Positions 7,337 to 15,700 are shown, counted from the stretch's first letter. The stretch: 45,338 nt of DNA from Bacteroidales bacterium (GCA_017428725.1 JAFRQH010000026.1:1-45338); one strand, 5' to 3'. The notes: generated by a model not told the origin, from the letters alone. Translations and numbers: made by a program.

Positions 7337-10279
7337 TTACTTGATCAGGGCGCGGCCCGTGCGGCCGTCGATGCAGATCTGGAGATCCTCGTCGAAGCGA
7401 ACCTGGCGCAGGTATTCCGTCTCGAACTCGGCGGGCATCGCATCCAGGCGCGCAGCGTCGAAGCATTCGCCCGGCCGGGCGAAAGGATTGACGTTGACGT
7501 AGCCGGCGTTGAACGAGGTCATATTCTGGAAGAAGTGCGTTCCCTGGCTGGGATCCACCCGGAAATGGTCCAGGCAGCACTCCACGATGGCGCGAGCCTC
7601 GGAGATGTCGCTCCACTGCACGGGCACGCCCAGCGTGGGGATGCTGGAGCCCCAGCGGCCGTAGCCCACGAGGACGTAGTTGCGCTTCTCGGTGCGCATC
7701 CGGTTGTTGAGTTCGCTCAGCTGGGCGGCCATCTGGCGCGTCTTGAGCGTGTCGAACGCCGACTCCTTGAGGTACACCAGGTCGCGCACGCCCGTGATCC
7801 ATCCGGGGCCGATGGCGCTGCCGGAGGAGACAAGGGCATCGGAAGTGTCGATGCCGTTCCAGTCCACCTCGGTCTCCAGGCCATCGGCCGATATCGGCCT
7901 CACCTGCAGGACGTTGAAGATGGCAGGGCTGTCTGCATCAACATCCATGTTGCCGGCGAACTCGATCTCTACGCCGCATTTGACCTCCCGCTGCATGATG
8001 TCCAGCAATTCGGAGAGGATGTCCGCGAGCGGGAAGGTCCTGTACTTGAGGATATGGGCGAAGGTGACGAACTTCGGTCCCTTGGGCACCGGGGAATCCA
8101 CGATGCGCATATTCTCGAAGTCATAGGTGGAGACCACCTTGCTGAACATCCGGAAGTCGCCGCATTCCGTGATGGGGATGCGCTCCAGGTTGATGGCATC
8201 GTCCACCGAGGTCTTGAACTTGTCGGGCTGCAGGTCCAGGGCGAACATCGCCTGCTGGGTCTCGGTCATCGTCAGCTCCGGCGTCGAAGTTTGCAGGACG
8301 TTGCGCGGGTACTTGGGCGAGAAGCGGAGCACCTGGTCGCCGTCCACGACGGCCTTGCCCAGGCCGAAGGCCAGTTTGGCCACGCCGTCCTCGGGCTTCT
8401 CGTACCCGAGCGGATAGAAATTGACCGACCGGGCCACGCCCGAAAAGGTCGGGAAGAAATAGCCCCGGTCCTCGCTGCCGCAGATCTCCTGGAGCACGAT
8501 GGACATCTTCTCCTCGGAGAGGACGTTCGCCGTGGCGGTGATGTAGCCGCGGGAGGAGGCGAAATAGACGGAGGCATAGACGCTCTTGATGGCCTTGGAG
8601 AGCAGGCGGAGCTCCTGGTCTTCGTTCTCCGTGTGCGGGATCATATAAGTCGAATAGACGCCCGCAAAAGGCTGGTAATAAGAATCTTCCAGCTTTGATG
8701 AGGAACGCACGGCCAGCGGCTTTCGCACGTGGCGGATAAAGACCCGGAGCGCCTCCGTGAGGTCGCCCGGGAGCGTGGAGGCCACGAATTCCGAAAGGAT
8801 CTCGGCGTCCGTCAGGTCGGAATTGATGACGAACTTCAGTCCGTTCTCCCGGATGAAACGGTCGAAATACTCCGTGGTGATCACGAGGGTGCGCGGCACG
8901 AGCACGCGCACGTCCTCCCACTTGTCGTAGAGGTCGTATTTCTGCAGGATGTGGTTCAGGAATGCCAGGCCACGGGCCTTGCCGCCCATCGAACCCGAGC
9001 CGATGCGGGCGAACCAGATGGCATCGTTGTAGGTGGCGGGATTGAAGCTGGCCACCACACCGAGGCCCTGGCTGATGCGGTAGTCGCGGATCACGCGGAG
9101 GTTCATCTCGCGCACCTGAGCGACATCCCCCTCGGAGTTGATGCGGACCTGGCGGAAGAGGTCACCGATCGCAAAGATGCCGCGGCCGTAGAACCAGCGG
9201 GAGATGTAGTCTTTGTTGACGAGTTCGCGCAGGGCACTGTCGGACATCCGGGTCATCACCTGCTCGAACTGGTAGAGGTTGTGTGCCCGGGCGGTCACGC
9301 GACCCGTCCGGGGATCGGTCACGACGAAGTCGCCGAAGCCGAACTCGCGTCCGATGTACTCCGACACCTCCTGGGTGAGGGTCTTGGAGCGCTTGTGCAC
9401 GAATCCCACGCCGAGCTGCGCGGCCACGGAGCGCATGCTCTCCTGGGAGGACTGCATCAGGAACGGCAGCCGCGGGTTGTCCCGCCGGACGTGGCGGCAC
9501 AGGTCCACGCCGGCGTCGATCTTCTCCGTCTCGGGCTTGTCGCCCTTGTGGATGACGAAGCCGATGTCGGAGATGATGCCGATGATGTTGGACGCGTATT
9601 TCTGGTAGTAGTCGTAGGCCTCGTCGTAGCACGTGGCCATCAGGATCTTGGGACGGGCGCGCTTGCGGAGGAACTTCTGCTCCTCGTTGAGGGCGTCGCG
9701 CACCGCCTCGCTGTTCTGCTGGAGGACCAGCTTGTAGAGCAGCGGGAGGTAGGTCGAATAGTAGCGCACGGAATCTTCCACAAGCAGGATCACGCGGGCC
9801 CCCATCTCCAGGCAGTCGTGCTCGGCGTTGAGCTTGTCTTCGAGGAGCTTGATGATGGCGATGAGCACGTCCGTGCTGTTGTTCCAGCAGAAGACGTAGT
9901 CGATGCCTTCGTGGTCGTGGTCCGAGATCTTCTGATAGATCTCCCGGGAGAAGGCGCTCAGCAGGACGATCGGCGTGTCGGGGACCAGCTGCTTGGCCTG
10001 TACGGAAAAACCGAACACGTCGAGCGCGCCGACGTTGTACATCGTGATGATGAGGTCGAAGTGCTCGTCCCGCCTGAGGATGTCCAGGGCGTCGAGCGTG
10101 GACTCGGCCCGCACGATGGAGGGCGGGTTGCTCAGGTTCAGGTCGGCGTACTCCTGGGTGATCTGGGCCTCGATGTGGCCGTCCTCTTCGAGGGAGAAAC
10201 TGTCGTAGTTGTTACAAACCAGGAGGATTCGGCGAATCCTCCTGGCCATAAGTTGTGTATAATCCGTGTTGTTGCTCAT
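7337..10279 (-). CDS. Receiver-like / PEP-synthase-like ATP-grasp protein without the phosphohistidine domain
   Basis: A 980-residue protein from the ATG at 10279, 7 bp after the gdhA stop codon. Two receiver-like segments come first: about 15-160 (FDLIITMYN, PIVLLSAFS) and about 165-320 (RVILLVEDS, GIISDIGF, PFLMQSSQES). A pyruvate-phosphate-dikinase-type nucleotide-binding region follows: GSGSMGGKARGLAFLNH near 427, PLAVRSSSKLEDS near 523 and FAGVYSTY. It closes with LQVRPI near 791, which in PEP synthases marks the end of the ATP-grasp domain. About 190 more residues follow, but I see no swivelling His domain (GGxTSH motif) and no PEP/pyruvate barrel. Databases may call it phosphoenolpyruvate synthase, but the complete reaction is unlikely. 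A regulatory ATP- or pyruvate-sensing kinase-like role is inference. Confidence 0.8.
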   Translation of the reverse strand: MSNNTDYTQLMARRIRRILLVCNNYDSFSLEEDGHIEAQITQEYADLNLSNPPSIVRAESTLDALDILRRDEHFDLIITMYNVGALDVFGFSVQAKQLVPDTPIVLLSAFSREIYQKISDHDHEGIDYVFCWNNSTDVLIAIIKLLEDKLNAEHDCLEMGARVILLVEDSVRYYSTYLPLLYKLVLQQNSEAVRDALNEEQKFLRKRARPKILMATCYDEAYDYYQKYASNIIGIISDIGFVIHKGDKPETEKIDAGVDLCRHVRRDNPRLPFLMQSSQESMRSVAAQLGVGFVHKRSKTLTQEVSEYIGREFGFGDFVVTDPRTGRVTARAHNLYQFEQVMTRMSDSALRELVNKDYISRWFYGRGIFAIGDLFRQVRINSEGDVAQVREMNLRVIRDYRISQGLGVVASFNPATYNDAIWFARIGSGSMGGKARGLAFLNHILQKYDLYDKWEDVRVLVPRTLVITTEYFDRFIRENGLKFVINSDLTDAEILSEFVASTLPGDLTEALRVFIRHVRKPLAVRSSSKLEDSYYQPFAGVYSTYMIPHTENEDQELRLLSKAIKSVYASVYFASSRGYITATANVLSEEKMSIVLQEICGSEDRGYFFPTFSGVARSVNFYPLGYEKPEDGVAKLAFGLGKAVVDGDQVLRFSPKYPRNVLQTSTPELTMTETQQAMFALDLQPDKFKTSVDDAINLERIPITECGDFRMFSKVVSTYDFENMRIVDSPVPKGPKFVTFAHILKYRTFPLADILSELLDIMQREVKCGVEIEFAGNMDVDADSPAIFNVLQVRPISADGLETEVDWNGIDTSDALVSSGSAIGPGWITGVRDLVYLKESAFDTLKTRQMAAQLSELNNRMRTEKRNYVLVGYGRWGSSIPTLGVPVQWSDISEARAIVECCLDHFRVDPSQGTHFFQNMTSFNAGYVNVNPFARPGECFDAARLDAMPAEFETEYLRQVRFDEDLQICIDGRTGRALIK

Positions 10280-10286
10280 ATTCGCT

Positions 10287-11642
10287 TTAAACCAGTCCCT
10301 GGTCCACCATCGCGTTGGCCACCTTGATGAAGCCGGCGATGTTGGCACCCTTGACGTAGTTGATGTAGCCGTCCTCCTCGGTGCCGTACTTGATGCAGGC
10401 GGCGTGGATGTCGGACATGATGCGGTGCAGGTGTTCGTCGACTTCCTCGGAGGTCCACTTCTGGCGGATGGAGTTCTGGGTCATCTCCAGACCGGAGGTC
10501 GCCACGCCGCCGGCGTTGGACGCCTTGCCCGGCGAGTAGAGCATCTTGTTGGACTGGAAGATGGCGATGGCCTCGGGCGTGGAGGGCATGTTGGCACCCT
10601 CGACGACGCACCAGCAACCGCCCTTGACGAGGTTCTCCGCGTCGGCCTTCTCGATCTCGTTCTGCGTGGCGCAAGGGAGCGCGATGTCGCAGGGGATGCG
10701 CCAGGGGCGCTCGCCCGGGAAGTACTGGGCCTGCGGATACTTGGTGGCGTATTCTTTGATGCGGCCGCGGCGGATGTTCTTGAGTTCGAACACATACTTG
10801 AGTTTCTCCTCGTCGATCCCTTCCGGGTCGTAGATGAAGCCGTCGGAGTCGGACAGGGTCACGACCTTGGCGCCCAGGCGCATCGCCTTCTGCGTGGCGT
10901 ACTGGGCCACGTTGCCGGCGCCGGAGATGACCACGGTCTTGCCCTCGAAGCTCTCGCCGCGCGTGGCGAGCATCTCCTGGGCGAAGTAGCAGACGCCGTA
11001 GCCGGTGGCTTCCGGACGGAGCAGGCTGCCGCCCCAGGCGAGGCCCTTGCCGGTGAGCGTGCCCGTGAACTCGTCGCGCAGGCGCTTGTACTGGCCGAAC
11101 ATATAGCCGATCTCACGGCCGCCCACGCCGATGTCGCCGGCGGGGACGTCGGTGTCGGCGCCGATGTGGCGCTGCAGCTCGGTCATGAAGCTCTGGCAGA
11201 AGCGCATCACTTCGGCGTCGGACTTGCCGCGCGGGCTGAAGTCGGAGCCGCCCTTGCCGCCACCCATCGGGAGCGTGGTCAGGGAGTTCTTGAAGGTCTG
11301 CTCGAAGGCGAGGAACTTCAGGATGCTGAGGTTCACGCTGGAGTGGAAGCGGATACCGCCCTTGTAGGGGCCGAGGGCGCTGTTCATCTGCACGCGGTAC
11401 CCGCGGTTGATGTGGATCTCCCCCTTATCGTCGGTCCAGGGGACGCGGAACATGATGACCCGCTCCGGCTCGACCATACGCTCAAGGATCTTAAGATCCA
11501 TCAGATAGGGGTAAGAGGTGACATAAGGTGCTACACTTTCCACCACCTCCCGGACAGCCTGGTGGAATTCTTTTTCCCCAGGGTTGTGCGCGACCAGCTC
11601 ATTCATGAAGCGGTCGACGTAGTTCTGTGTGAATTTGTCCAT
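10287..11642 (-). CDS. gdhA: NADP-type glutamate dehydrogenase
   Basis: The 451-residue length and sequence match hexameric bacterial glutamate dehydrogenases, which make glutamate from 2-oxoglutarate, ammonium and NAD(P)H in the cytoplasm. Visible signatures are the substrate-binding and catalytic region LPMGGGKGGSDFSPRGKSD, YKGGIRFH, the ADIGVGGREIGYM-like stretch DIGVGGREIGYMFGQYK, and the dinucleotide-binding VVISGAGNVAQYA. The start at 11642 (MDKFTQNYVDRFMNELVAHN) is usual for this family. It is the first gene of a two-gene unit with the PEP-synthase-like protein, which starts 7 bp later. That links ammonium assimilation to whatever the second protein does. Confidence 0.97.
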   Translation of the reverse strand: MDKFTQNYVDRFMNELVAHNPGEKEFHQAVREVVESVAPYVTSYPYLMDLKILERMVEPERVIMFRVPWTDDKGEIHINRGYRVQMNSALGPYKGGIRFHSSVNLSILKFLAFEQTFKNSLTTLPMGGGKGGSDFSPRGKSDAEVMRFCQSFMTELQRHIGADTDVPAGDIGVGGREIGYMFGQYKRLRDEFTGTLTGKGLAWGGSLLRPEATGYGVCYFAQEMLATRGESFEGKTVVISGAGNVAQYATQKAMRLGAKVVTLSDSDGFIYDPEGIDEEKLKYVFELKNIRRGRIKEYATKYPQAQYFPGERPWRIPCDIALPCATQNEIEKADAENLVKGGCWCVVEGANMPSTPEAIAIFQSNKMLYSPGKASNAGGVATSGLEMTQNSIRQKWTSEEVDEHLHRIMSDIHAACIKYGTEEDGYINYVKGANIAGFIKVANAMVDQGLV

Positions 11643-11668
11643 AACGAGGAATTTAACTAACCGGGATT

Positions 11669-11676
11669 CAAATTTA
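11669..11676 (-). promoter_or_regulatory. gdhA: Candidate -7 box (TAAATTTG) of gdhA
   Basis: TAAATTTG on the minus strand matches TAnnTTTG and lies 26 bp before the gdhA ATG, inside an AT-rich island (11641-11700) in otherwise GC-rich DNA. No clear -33 TTTG stands at the usual distance. The same octamer precedes susC. Confidence 0.45.
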
Positions 11677-11733
11677 GCAAAATATTTTAATAATCCTATC
11701 CCCTCCCCGCGGTTTTTTCGGTCATTTCTTCCT

Positions 11734-12030
11734 CCGGAATGCTGCTCGCAGGCTGTTGTGCCGTTCTTGCCAGCTCGCAGGCAGGTGCAGATGTTGCGGA
11801 CATCTGCACCCGTCGTTTCACTATGTCTGAGGGGCGGTCCCCTCAGACTCCCCCCCGTCGCTCCGCTCCGAATCTACCTTCACCCAACCGGAATGCTACA
11901 GCGAGACAGGCAGGGTCCTCTGAGGAGCATTTTGCCCGGGCAGGGCCGCAGTCAGCAGCGCGTGACGCAGTCCGCGATGCCTGGATGCGCGTGCGACGAA
12001 AAGGATCCCTGCCTGCGAGCAGCATTCCGG
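11734..12030. repeat. 297-bp inverted-repeat element with internal hairpins
   Basis: The ends at 11734-11753 and 12011-12030 are 20-bp perfect inverted repeats (CCGGAATGCTGCTCGCAGGC). Inside are two perfect hairpins: 11784-11794 with 11800-11810 (11 bp) and 11825-11834 with 11839-11848 (10 bp). The right end can also pair with internal partial copies at 11771-11785 (CAGCTCGCAGGCAGG) and 11888-11917 (begins CCGGAATGCT). No credible protein is encoded. It could be a MITE-like non-autonomous element or a structured RNA. It fills most of the gene-free stretch between gdhA and hsp20. Confidence 0.7.
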
Positions 12031-12070
12031 GAGGGCGAAGGTTGCTTTTACGAGCAGCAGGACGGGGAGT

Positions 12071-12143
12071 GAAAAAATGTCAGCGTTTTTGACAAAATGT
12101 CTTGATTATCAGGAGATTATGTGGTTATTTGCGCCAAAATGTC
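12071..12143 (+). promoter_or_regulatory. Three phased GMMAAAATGTC operator-like repeats upstream of hsp20
   Basis: Eleven-mers GAAAAAATGTC (12071-12081), GACAAAATGTC (12091-12101) and GCCAAAATGTC (12133-12143) have start-to-start spacings of 20 and 42 bp, close to two and four DNA helical turns. The middle copy contains the dyad GACA-AAA-TGTC. They sit 103-175 bp before the hsp20 ATG and look like binding sites for a dimeric regulator on one face of the helix. Confidence 0.6.
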
Positions 12144-12155
12144 CCGGTTTGGGGG

Positions 12156-12172
12156 TTGGTCCGGGGATTGTA
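12156..12172 (+). promoter_or_regulatory. Possible sigma-54 type promoter of hsp20
   Basis: TTGGTCCGGGGATTGTA has the -24 GG and -12 G of a sigma-54 promoter (TTGGCAC-N5-TTGCW) at correct spacing, with three mismatches. It lies 73 bp before the hsp20 ATG and downstream of the phased repeats, where enhancer-type sites would be expected. No convincing TAnnTTTG box was found here. The call is tentative. Confidence 0.4.
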
Positions 12173-12245
12173 TTCCAATAAGGCGTCGCCCAGTTGGAGC
12201 GACGGATAATAAGTTAAACATTTTAAAAACATAGGAGATTTGATT

Positions 12246-12680
12246 ATGTATCCCGTTCGTAGAAACCAAGCTTGGATCCCGAGCATTTTCGGAGACCTGT
12301 TCGATGACTTTGCAGTGATGCCCGCAAAGCAGTTTGCATCCCCTGCCGTCAACATCAAGGAGACCGACAACGACTTCCAGATTGAGATCGCCGCACCGGG
12401 TATGACCAAGGACGACTTTTCCATCCGCGTCGACAACGATGAGGAACTTGTGATCGCCCTCGAGAAGAAGCACGAGCACAAAGAGGAGAAGAAGAATGGC
12501 GAGAATTACCTCCGCCGCGAGTTTTCCTACGCCTCCTACCACCAGGCTTTCACCCTGCCGGACAACATCGACGTCGAAAACATCAAGGCCAATATGACCA
12601 ACGGCGTTCTGGGTATCGTCCTCCCGAAGAAGACCCCGGAGAAGCAGATTCCCGCTTCCCGCCAGATCGCCATCGAGTAA
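12246..12680 (+). CDS. Small heat-shock protein, Hsp20/alpha-crystallin family
   Basis: A 144-residue ATP-independent holdase chaperone. The alpha-crystallin domain spans about 35-135: SPAVNIKETDNDFQIEIAAP, then GMTKDDFSIRVDNDEELVIA, and the signature GVLGIVLPK near the C-terminus; the tail is short and polar. The ATG at 12246 is preferred over an in-frame TTG six bases upstream because a Shine-Dalgarno-like AGGAGA (12233-12238) is correctly placed, which is unusual among genes in this window. It stands alone between a gene-free control region and a strong terminator. Stress induction is likely from the family, and the phased repeats and the sigma-54-like box upstream are the candidate control elements. 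Confidence 0.96.
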   Translation: MYPVRRNQAWIPSIFGDLFDDFAVMPAKQFASPAVNIKETDNDFQIEIAAPGMTKDDFSIRVDNDEELVIALEKKHEHKEEKKNGENYLRREFSYASYHQAFTLPDNIDVENIKANMTNGVLGIVLPKKTPEKQIPASRQIAIE

Positions 12681-12699
12681 TCCCGGATCCCGGCGGCAA

Positions 12700-12733
12700 A
12701 AAGGGCTGACGCACCACGCGCCAGCCTTTTTTG
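12700..12733 (+). terminator. Rho-independent terminator of hsp20
   Basis: GGCTGACGC pairs with GCGCCAGCC (one mismatch) around ACCAC and is followed by TTTTTTG. A run of A precedes the stem, so it may also terminate the convergent ZIP transporter transcript. Confidence 0.85.
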
Positions 12734-12780
12734 TTTTCACACATCATTCACCGTGGGTGAGGGGAGATTCGGGTGTCGGG

Positions 12781-13554
12781 CTACCCCAAAACGACGTCCA
12801 GGACCATCATCAGGGCGAAGCCGAGCGCGAAGCCGATGGTGGCAAGGTTGGAGTGCGCTCCCTGCGAGGCTTCGGGGACGAGCTCCTCGACGACCACATA
12901 GAGCATCGCGCCGGCGGCGAAGGAGAGCAGGAAAGGCATCGCCGGGGTCACGGCGGAGGCGAGCAGCAGGACGAGCAGCGCGCCGACGGGCTCCACGGCG
13001 CCACTGAGCGCACCGATGCCGAAAGCCCGGAGCCGGCTGTTGCCGGCAGCGCGCAGGGGCATCGAGATGATAGCTCCTTCGGGGACATTCTGGATAGCGA
13101 TGCCCAGCGAGAGCGCCAGGGCGCTGGCCAGGCTCATCCCCACGTCGGCGTTGAGCGCGCCCGCAATGGCCACGCCCACGGCCATCCCCTCCGGGAAATT
13201 GTGGATCGTGACCGCCAGGGCCAGCATCGCCGTCTTGGAGAGGTGGCTCCGGGGGCCCTCCGGCCCGCCTGCAGGATGGAGGTGCGGGGTGACCCGGTCG
13301 ATGAGCAGCAGGAAGGCGAAGCCCACCAGCAGCCCCGCCGTGGCGGGCACGACGGCCCCTACCCCCTCGCCCATCTCCATCGCCGGGATGAGCAGCGACC
13401 ACACGGATGCCGCGACCATCACCCCGGAGGCGAATCCCAGCAGCACCTTCTGCAGGCGCTCCGGCATCTGCTCCCGCATCAGGAACACGAAGGCAGATCC
13501 CAGCGCCGTGCCGGCAAAGGGGATCAGCAGGGCAAGTACGACGGCTGTATCCAC
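12781..13554 (-). CDS. ZIP-family divalent metal transporter
   Basis: A 257-residue inner-membrane protein with about eight hydrophobic segments. The ZIP metal-site motifs are both present: TIHNFPEGMAVG in the fourth transmembrane helix and IQNVPEGAIIS in the fifth. A short His-containing loop (RVTPHLHPAGG) precedes them. ZIP proteins of this type import zinc and sometimes iron or manganese. The start is GTG at 13554, only 2 bp after the TGA of the antiporter gene (TGA-CC-GTG), so translation is probably coupled. Metal specificity cannot be told from sequence; ZupT is the nearest well-known analogue. Confidence 0.92.
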   Translation of the reverse strand: MDTAVVLALLIPFAGTALGSAFVFLMREQMPERLQKVLLGFASGVMVAASVWSLLIPAMEMGEGVGAVVPATAGLLVGFAFLLLIDRVTPHLHPAGGPEGPRSHLSKTAMLALAVTIHNFPEGMAVGVAIAGALNADVGMSLASALALSLGIAIQNVPEGAIISMPLRAAGNSRLRAFGIGALSGAVEPVGALLVLLLASAVTPAMPFLLSFAAGAMLYVVVEELVPEASQGAHSNLATIGFALGFALMMVLDVVLG

Positions 13555-13556
13555 GG

Positions 13557-14861
13557 TCAGGCGTTCTGGTCAGGGGCTGGCTTCGAAGCACGTCGCCGGT
13601 CGAAAACGATCGAAAGGATGGCGCAGAGCCCCATCAGGAAAGGATAATACAGGTACGGGATGATGGCCGCCGGGGAGATGGCCGCCAGGCCCGAGGCCAT
13701 CAGCAGCTGCGCCCCGTAAGGCAGCAGCCCCTGCACCAGGCAGGAGAACGTGTCCAGCAGGCTGGCGGTCTTGCGCGGCGGCACGCCGAAACGCTCCGCA
13801 ATGTCGTGCGCGATGCCACCCGTGGTGATGATAGCCACGGTGTTGTTGGCCGTGCAGACGTTCGCCAGGCTCACGATGCCGGCGATGGCGGCCTCGGCGC
13901 CGCGCTTGCCGCGGATGCCCCGCGACAGAGCCCCGATGATGAGGTCCAGCCCCCCGCCGTCGCGGATCAGCTCCAGCAGGCCGCCGGCGAGCAGGGTCAC
14001 GATGATCAGGTCGGACATCCCGGCGACGCCCGTGCCGATGGCTTCCAGCCAGCCCACCCAGCTCAGGCGGCCGGTCGCCCAGCCGAGCACGGCTGCGGCG
14101 CCGAGGCCGGCGGACAGGACGACGGTCACGTTGAGCCCGCACAGCGCCAGCACGATCACGAGCAGATACGGCAGGGTCAGGTACCACAGCGTAGCGCTGT
14201 GCTCCGGGGCCACGACCACCTGCCCGCCGCGGATGAAATAGATCACGGCAACGGCCAGGAACGCCGGCAGGACGATGCGCAGGTTCGCACGGAATTTGTC
14301 GCGCATCTCGCAGCCGGCGGCGCGGGTCGAGGCGATGGTGGTGTCCGAGATGAAGGAAAGGTTGTCGCCGAAGAACGAGCCGCCCACGATGACGGCCGCC
14401 ATATAAGGCACGGAAATCCCGCACTGCTGGGCGATGCCTGCGGCAATCGGCACCAGGGCCACGATGGTGCCCACGCTCGTACCCATCGCCATCGAGATGA
14501 AGCAGGCCGTCACGAAAAGCCCGGCCAGCAGCCAGCGCGCCGGCACGGCCGCGAGCATCATCGAGACCGTGGCGTCCACGGCGCCGATGCTGCGCGCCGT
14601 CTCGGCAAAGGCACCCGCCAGCAGGAAGATCCAGATCATCAGCAGCACGTTCGGGTGCCCTGCGCCGCGCGAGAACGCCGCTAGGCGCTCGCCCAGCGGC
14701 CCCCGGGCCACGGCGATGCCGTAGGCCCCCGCCACGAGGAACGCGGCGGACACCGGGACTTTATAGAAGTCGCCCGCCACCAGGGAGGAGACGAGATAGA
14801 CAAGCAGGAAAACGACGAGCGGGCTGACGGACAGCAGGCCGCGGGATACACTACTTTTCAC
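13557..14861 (-). CDS. NhaC-like Na+/H+ antiporter family membrane protein
   Basis: A 434-residue polytopic inner-membrane protein with 10-12 hydrophobic segments. GTG at 14861 is chosen as start because it leads directly into the first transmembrane region (LLSVSPLVVFLLVYLVSSLV). A much longer open frame upstream is antisense to the metallo-hydrolase gene and is not credible. Typical family stretches are MAMGTSVGTIVALVPIA, VGGSFFGDNLSFISDTTIAS and NVCTANNTVAIITTGGIA. NhaC proteins exchange cytoplasmic Na+ for H+; related members exchange organic acids or amino acids. It is the first gene of a two-gene operon with the ZIP transporter. Confidence 0.88.
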   Translation of the reverse strand: MKSSVSRGLLSVSPLVVFLLVYLVSSLVAGDFYKVPVSAAFLVAGAYGIAVARGPLGERLAAFSRGAGHPNVLLMIWIFLLAGAFAETARSIGAVDATVSMMLAAVPARWLLAGLFVTACFISMAMGTSVGTIVALVPIAAGIAQQCGISVPYMAAVIVGGSFFGDNLSFISDTTIASTRAAGCEMRDKFRANLRIVLPAFLAVAVIYFIRGGQVVVAPEHSATLWYLTLPYLLVIVLALCGLNVTVVLSAGLGAAAVLGWATGRLSWVGWLEAIGTGVAGMSDLIIVTLLAGGLLELIRDGGGLDLIIGALSRGIRGKRGAEAAIAGIVSLANVCTANNTVAIITTGGIAHDIAERFGVPPRKTASLLDTFSCLVQGLLPYGAQLLMASGLAAISPAAIIPYLYYPFLMGLCAILSIVFDRRRASKPAPDQNA

Positions 14862-14882
14862 TTTTTCAAACCTTTCTGCCTG

Positions 14883-14890
14883 CAAATATA
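14883..14890 (-). promoter_or_regulatory. -7 box (TATATTTG) of the nhaC-zip operon
   Basis: TATATTTG on the minus strand matches TAnnTTTG and lies 21 bp before the GTG start at 14861, in an AT-rich divergent intergenic region. No clear -33 TTTG is seen. Confidence 0.5.
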
Positions 14891-14917
14891 AATAAAATCT
14901 GTATCTTCGTTCGTCAC

Positions 14918-14925
14918 TAGATTTG
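14918..14925 (+). promoter_or_regulatory. -7 box (TAGATTTG) of the metallo-hydrolase gene
   Basis: TAGATTTG matches TAnnTTTG and ends 8 bp before the ATG at 14934, which implies a very short or absent 5' leader. It is divergent from the nhaC promoter 28 bp away. Confidence 0.5.
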
Positions 14926-14933
14926 ATTAGCGT

Positions 14934-15683
14934 ATGTCCAGACTGATCCTCCCCGTGCTCCTCGCAGCCACCCTGGGCGCCTGTGCCCAGGCCCCCGAAT
15001 CCCCCTACCCCGTCGAGCAGTTCCGCACGCCGGCCGGCAAGAAGGTATCCATCTCGATGATCCACCACGCCTCCCTGGCCATTGACTACAAAGGGTACCA
15101 GATCCAGGTCGATCCCGTGGGCAAGATGGGCCAGACCGAACTCGACTATACCGTCTTCCCCAAGGCGGACTGCATCCTGATCACCCACGAACACGGAGAC
15201 CATTACAACCCTGATACCATCGAGATGCTCTCCAAGGACGGCACGCGCGTGATCCTCAACCCCGCCACGCAGGAGAAATTCGGCAAGGGCGAGGCCGTCT
15301 CCAACGGACAGAAGCTGCAGGTCGGTCCTTTCGGACTGGCCGCCGTGCCCGCATACAACAATACCGAGGGGCACCTCCAGCTCCACCCCAAGGGCCGTGA
15401 CAACGGCTACATCCTGGACTTCGACGGGCTGAAGGTCTACATCTCCGGAGACACGGAGGACATCGAGGAGATGGCCGGCTATGGCCCGGTCGACGTCGCC
15501 TTCCTCTCCGCCAACCAGCCCTACACGATGACCCCCGAGCAGTGCGTGCGCGCCGCGCTGGTCCTCAAGCCCAAGGTCCTGATCCCCTACCACCTCTCCA
15601 ACACGGACATGCAGTCCATCAAGGACGCCCTGGACGCGCAGGGCTCCGGCATCGACGTCCGCCTCTTCGAGGAGTTGAGATAA
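14934..15683 (+). CDS. Metallo-beta-lactamase-fold hydrolase, lipoprotein (UlaG/UPF0173-like)
   Basis: A 249-residue protein. MSRLILPVLLAATLGAC is a lipoprotein signal with Cys17, so the protein is probably periplasmic and membrane-anchored. The metal-binding motif THEHGDHYN (HxHxDH) is present, with IHHASLAIDYKGYQIQVDP before it and YISGDTEDIEE (metal-bridging Asp region) and IPYHLSN after it. The layout is that of UlaG-like/UPF0173 hydrolases, which act on varied substrates including lactones and phosphodiesters. The substrate here is unknown. The next gene, mtnN, starts 17 bp downstream, so it may be co-transcribed with mtnN-luxS, but no functional link is obvious. Confidence 0.88.
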   Translation: MSRLILPVLLAATLGACAQAPESPYPVEQFRTPAGKKVSISMIHHASLAIDYKGYQIQVDPVGKMGQTELDYTVFPKADCILITHEHGDHYNPDTIEMLSKDGTRVILNPATQEKFGKGEAVSNGQKLQVGPFGLAAVPAYNNTEGHLQLHPKGRDNGYILDFDGLKVYISGDTEDIEEMAGYGPVDVAFLSANQPYTMTPEQCVRAALVLKPKVLIPYHLSNTDMQSIKDALDAQGSGIDVRLFEELR

Positions 15684-15700
15684 CGGCCTGCGGGAGGACT

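Noticed and set aside
11629..12092. Open frames of 117-147 residues over the gdhA-hsp20 gap
   Set aside because: They run through the inverted-repeat element and hairpins, are rich in Arg/Pro/Ser, and have no family resemblance or start signal.
14862..15593. N-terminal extension of the NhaC-like frame
   Set aside because: The extra 244 codons are antisense to the lipoprotein metallo-hydrolase; a GTG at 14861 gives a normal-length antiporter.
15542..15700. Upstream extension of the mtnN frame
   Set aside because: It lies inside the preceding metallo-hydrolase gene; the ATG at 15701 has an RBS-like GGGAGGA and matches the family N-terminus.
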